The notes under the pieces are model-generated. The model searched no databases, had not been told where the DNA came from, and worked only from the letters and a program-made list of their open reading frames with translations. DNA of 8,401 nt from Planctomycetaceae bacterium (lineage in GTDB: Bacteria; Planctomycetota; Planctomycetia; Planctomycetales; Planctomycetaceae): positions 1 to 8,401 of the forward strand of contig JAESQE010000021.1 in assembly GCA_016765335.1 (NCBI GenBank), given 5' to 3'. Below, piece after piece: positions 7,348 through 8,401 of this stretch. Both the position numbers and the translations under genes were made by a program. Positions within the stretch are counted from its first letter, which is position 1, and the number at the start of each line of letters is the position of its first letter.

Positions 7348-7378
7348 TGCCAATAACATCAGTGCCATGTTAATGGCA
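7348..7378 (-). terminator. Stem-loop directly after the stop of the minus-strand gene
   Basis: The arms TGCCAATAACAT (7348-7359) and ATGTTAATGGCA (7367-7378) form a 12-bp stem with one mismatch around a 7-nt loop. It begins immediately after the TAA stop (7379-7381) of the minus-strand gene. Position and symmetry suggest a transcript end or 3' mRNA protection. No T-run follows on the minus strand and the stem is not GC-rich, so it is not a textbook intrinsic terminator. The rest of 7200-7347 holds no recognisable gene or repeat. Confidence 0.4.
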
Positions 7379-8017
7379 TTAAGGAGTTGCAAACTTTTTG
7401 AGGACTTCTGCATCGATGGAGTCAAGACGACGCCAATGGTGTTCGGTTTCTCCGTCCGAGTCGAGCAGTAACATCAATTCCTGTGAGGCTTGCACGACTG
7501 TTTGCTGTTGGTTCTTTCCCCATTTATCGATGATGTAATCGAAACCTTCAGTTGGCTCACCAGATGTCGCGATGAATTTCACCTGTGTCTTGCTGGCATC
7601 GTATTCCCAGTCGTACTGAATTAATACTTGTTTACCAATTACCAACCGGGCGAGCATGCTTGCTTCATAGTAAATCGTAGCGGTGCCATCGTCACGAATT
7701 TCCAGATGCCGCGTGCCGTAATATTTTGATTTCCAGAATCCGGTCACTAATTTCTTGACCTGCTCGGTACTCATGTCCTTAGGATCGACCGGCTCGTGAC
7801 CTTCGACAGCTTCGACGGACTGCGACTGCAAAGACTGTGGAGTTGCAAAAGAAAGATCAGCAAGAGAATCTGATTCAGTAATTGCGACCTGACTTTCGGG
7901 AAGATGAGAATTGGAATCGCTTGTTCCTGACCAGCCCCGCATGCTGAAGCCAACTACCAGAAGCACCAATAGGCCAAGAACCATCATCCAAGGTGATTTG
8001 TGAAGTTGTTTTCTCAT
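7379..8017 (-). CDS. Membrane-anchored lipocalin-like hypothetical protein (212 aa)
   Basis: The start is ATG 8017-8015. Residues 1-9 are basic (RKQLHK), residues 10-25 are a hydrophobic segment (PWMMVLGLLVLLVVGFS), and a low-complexity Ser/Glu/Gln-rich linker runs to about residue 75. This fits an N-terminal anchor or uncleaved signal with the rest outside the cytoplasm. Residues of about 84-195 form a compact beta-rich domain starting VTGFWKSKYYGTRHLEIRDD and including GTATIYYE, YDWEYD and a closing EHHWRRL. The pattern (W near the start, G-T-A-T strand, W-R-R end) resembles small lipocalin-like domains recurrent in planctomycete hypothetical proteins, but I recognise no characterised homologue. 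There are no catalytic motifs or cysteines. There is no clear Shine-Dalgarno. It is transcribed away from the DHH gene. The coding call is firm; the function is unknown. Confidence 0.8.
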   Translation of the reverse strand: MRKQLHKSPWMMVLGLLVLLVVGFSMRGWSGTSDSNSHLPESQVAITESDSLADLSFATPQSLQSQSVEAVEGHEPVDPKDMSTEQVKKLVTGFWKSKYYGTRHLEIRDDGTATIYYEASMLARLVIGKQVLIQYDWEYDASKTQVKFIATSGEPTEGFDYIIDKWGKNQQQTVVQASQELMLLLDSDGETEHHWRRLDSIDAEVLKKFATP

Positions 8018-8096
8018 AAGAAATCAGCTATTCCATTAGTTATTAATCTGCTCTAAATGTGATTGTACAGCTCAATAAGTAAATTGTCACTGAAAA

Positions 8097-8140
8097 ACCA
8101 GTCTCAATTCACAAAGAGTAAGCAAGTACGCGAATGCGTA
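8097..8140. repeat. Possible short relative of the 101-bp insertion
   Basis: In the divergent gap between the lipocalin-like and DHH genes, ACCAGTCTCAATTCACAA (8097-8114) resembles the left end of the 6691-6791 insert (ACCAAACTCAATTAAAAA). TACGCGAATGCGTA (8127-8140) is identical to the insert's right-end hairpin, and the similarity extends several bases on each side of it. Orientation is the same. The middle is missing, giving about 44 bp instead of 101. No TAA duplication flanks it. The hairpin match is certain; homology of the other end is weaker. Confidence 0.45.
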
Positions 8141-8207
8141 TTACAGTTGACGTCCTGCTCAGATTACCTTACTGATTGACTATATGTTTCAATAATTCCA
8201 TGAAGTT

Positions 8208-8223
8208 GCTCGTTTTGTCGAGC
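8208..8223 (+). other. Small stem-loop in the leader of the DHH gene
   Basis: GCTCG (8208-8212) and CGAGC (8219-8223) can pair around the loop TTTTGT, ending 19 nt before the ATG at 8243 and just upstream of its AAGG ribosome-binding site. The stem is only 5 bp, so this may be chance. No promoter hexamers could be fixed in 8018-8242. Confidence 0.2.
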
Positions 8224-8242
8224 CAAAGATAAGGTTGCCCGG

Positions 8243-8401
8243 ATGTCGATTGACTGGACCCCGCTAAAGAAGATCATTGAGCAAAATAATCGGTTTGTTC
8301 TGACCAGTCACGTGCGGCCCGATGCAGATGCACTTGGCTCAGAACTTGGCATGGCATCGTTACTGCGTTCGCTCGGTAAATCGGTACAAATTATCAATCC
8401 C
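8243..8401 (+). CDS. DHH-family phosphoesterase, NrnA-like, N-terminal part only
   Basis: From ATG 8243 the frame is open to the window end (53 codons). It reads [20 protein letters not shown], then [20 protein letters not shown]. This is the first motif of the DHH superfamily: H23-x3-D27-x-D29 followed by ALGSELG, where the aspartates bind the catalytic Mn2+ or similar metals. The closest characterised type is NrnA, a cytoplasmic enzyme that degrades oligoribonucleotides of a few bases and dephosphorylates 3'-phosphoadenosine 5'-phosphate. The N-terminus cannot separate it from other DHH phosphoesterases such as RecJ-like or cyclic-dinucleotide hydrolases, although the short spacing before the motif favours the NrnA type. 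AAGG precedes the ATG by 9 nt. Domain DHHA1 and the DHH motif itself lie beyond the window. Confidence 0.85.
   Translation, partial: MSIDWTPLKKIIEQNNRFVLTSHVRPDADALGSELGMASLLRSLGKSVQIINP

Overview
This window looks like chromosomal DNA from a planctomycete (PVC group). The evidence is a very large secreted multi-domain protein of the planctomycete-type PVC dehydrogenase/cytochrome class, followed by a DUF1549/PSCyt1-type cytochrome gene. Both gene families are strongly expanded in Planctomycetes. Base composition looks moderate (mid-40s % G+C by eye), and Shine-Dalgarno sites are weak or absent before several genes. I cannot name the genus.

Layout, left to right. (1) 1-110, minus: the first 36 codons of a secreted or membrane-anchored protein that runs off the left edge. 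(2) 111-661: intergenic, with a 124-bp MITE-like element (477-600) bounded by perfect 20-bp inverted repeats and carrying an 18-bp tandem duplication. (3) 662-4495, plus: an intact 1277-residue protein with signal peptide, SGNH/GDSL-like domain, PVC-dehydrogenase beta-propeller, helical HEAT-like stretch, azurin-type blue-copper domain and c-type heme domain. (4) 4496-4681: a gap holding a second, inverted and diverged copy of the MITE-like element (4561-4666). (5) 4682-about 5937, plus: a decayed DUF1549 cytochrome gene with one frameshift, one nonsense codon and a missing 3' half. (6) about 5938-7199, minus: an ISL3-family insertion sequence that has lost its transposase-3' end exactly where the DUF1549 gene is cut; its transposase is also split by a 101-bp insertion flanked by TAA direct repeats. 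(7) 7379-8017, minus: a small anchored lipocalin-like hypothetical protein with a stem-loop just past its stop. (8) 8243-8401, plus: the start of a DHH-family phosphoesterase (NrnA-like), divergent from (7).

How the genes relate. The 1277-residue protein and the DUF1549 gene would normally form a pair of secreted redox proteins, probably acting in periplasmic oxidation of carbohydrate or similar substrates with electron transfer through copper and heme. That role is inferred from families, not shown here. The first partner is intact while the second is destroyed. Small palindromic elements, an IS, an insertion inside that IS and a deletion junction all lie in about 2.7 kb, so the locus records several successive rearrangements. 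The strongest unexplained object is the 101-bp insertion at 6691-6791: removing it with one TAA copy restores the transposase frame exactly. A possible short relative lies at 8097-8140.
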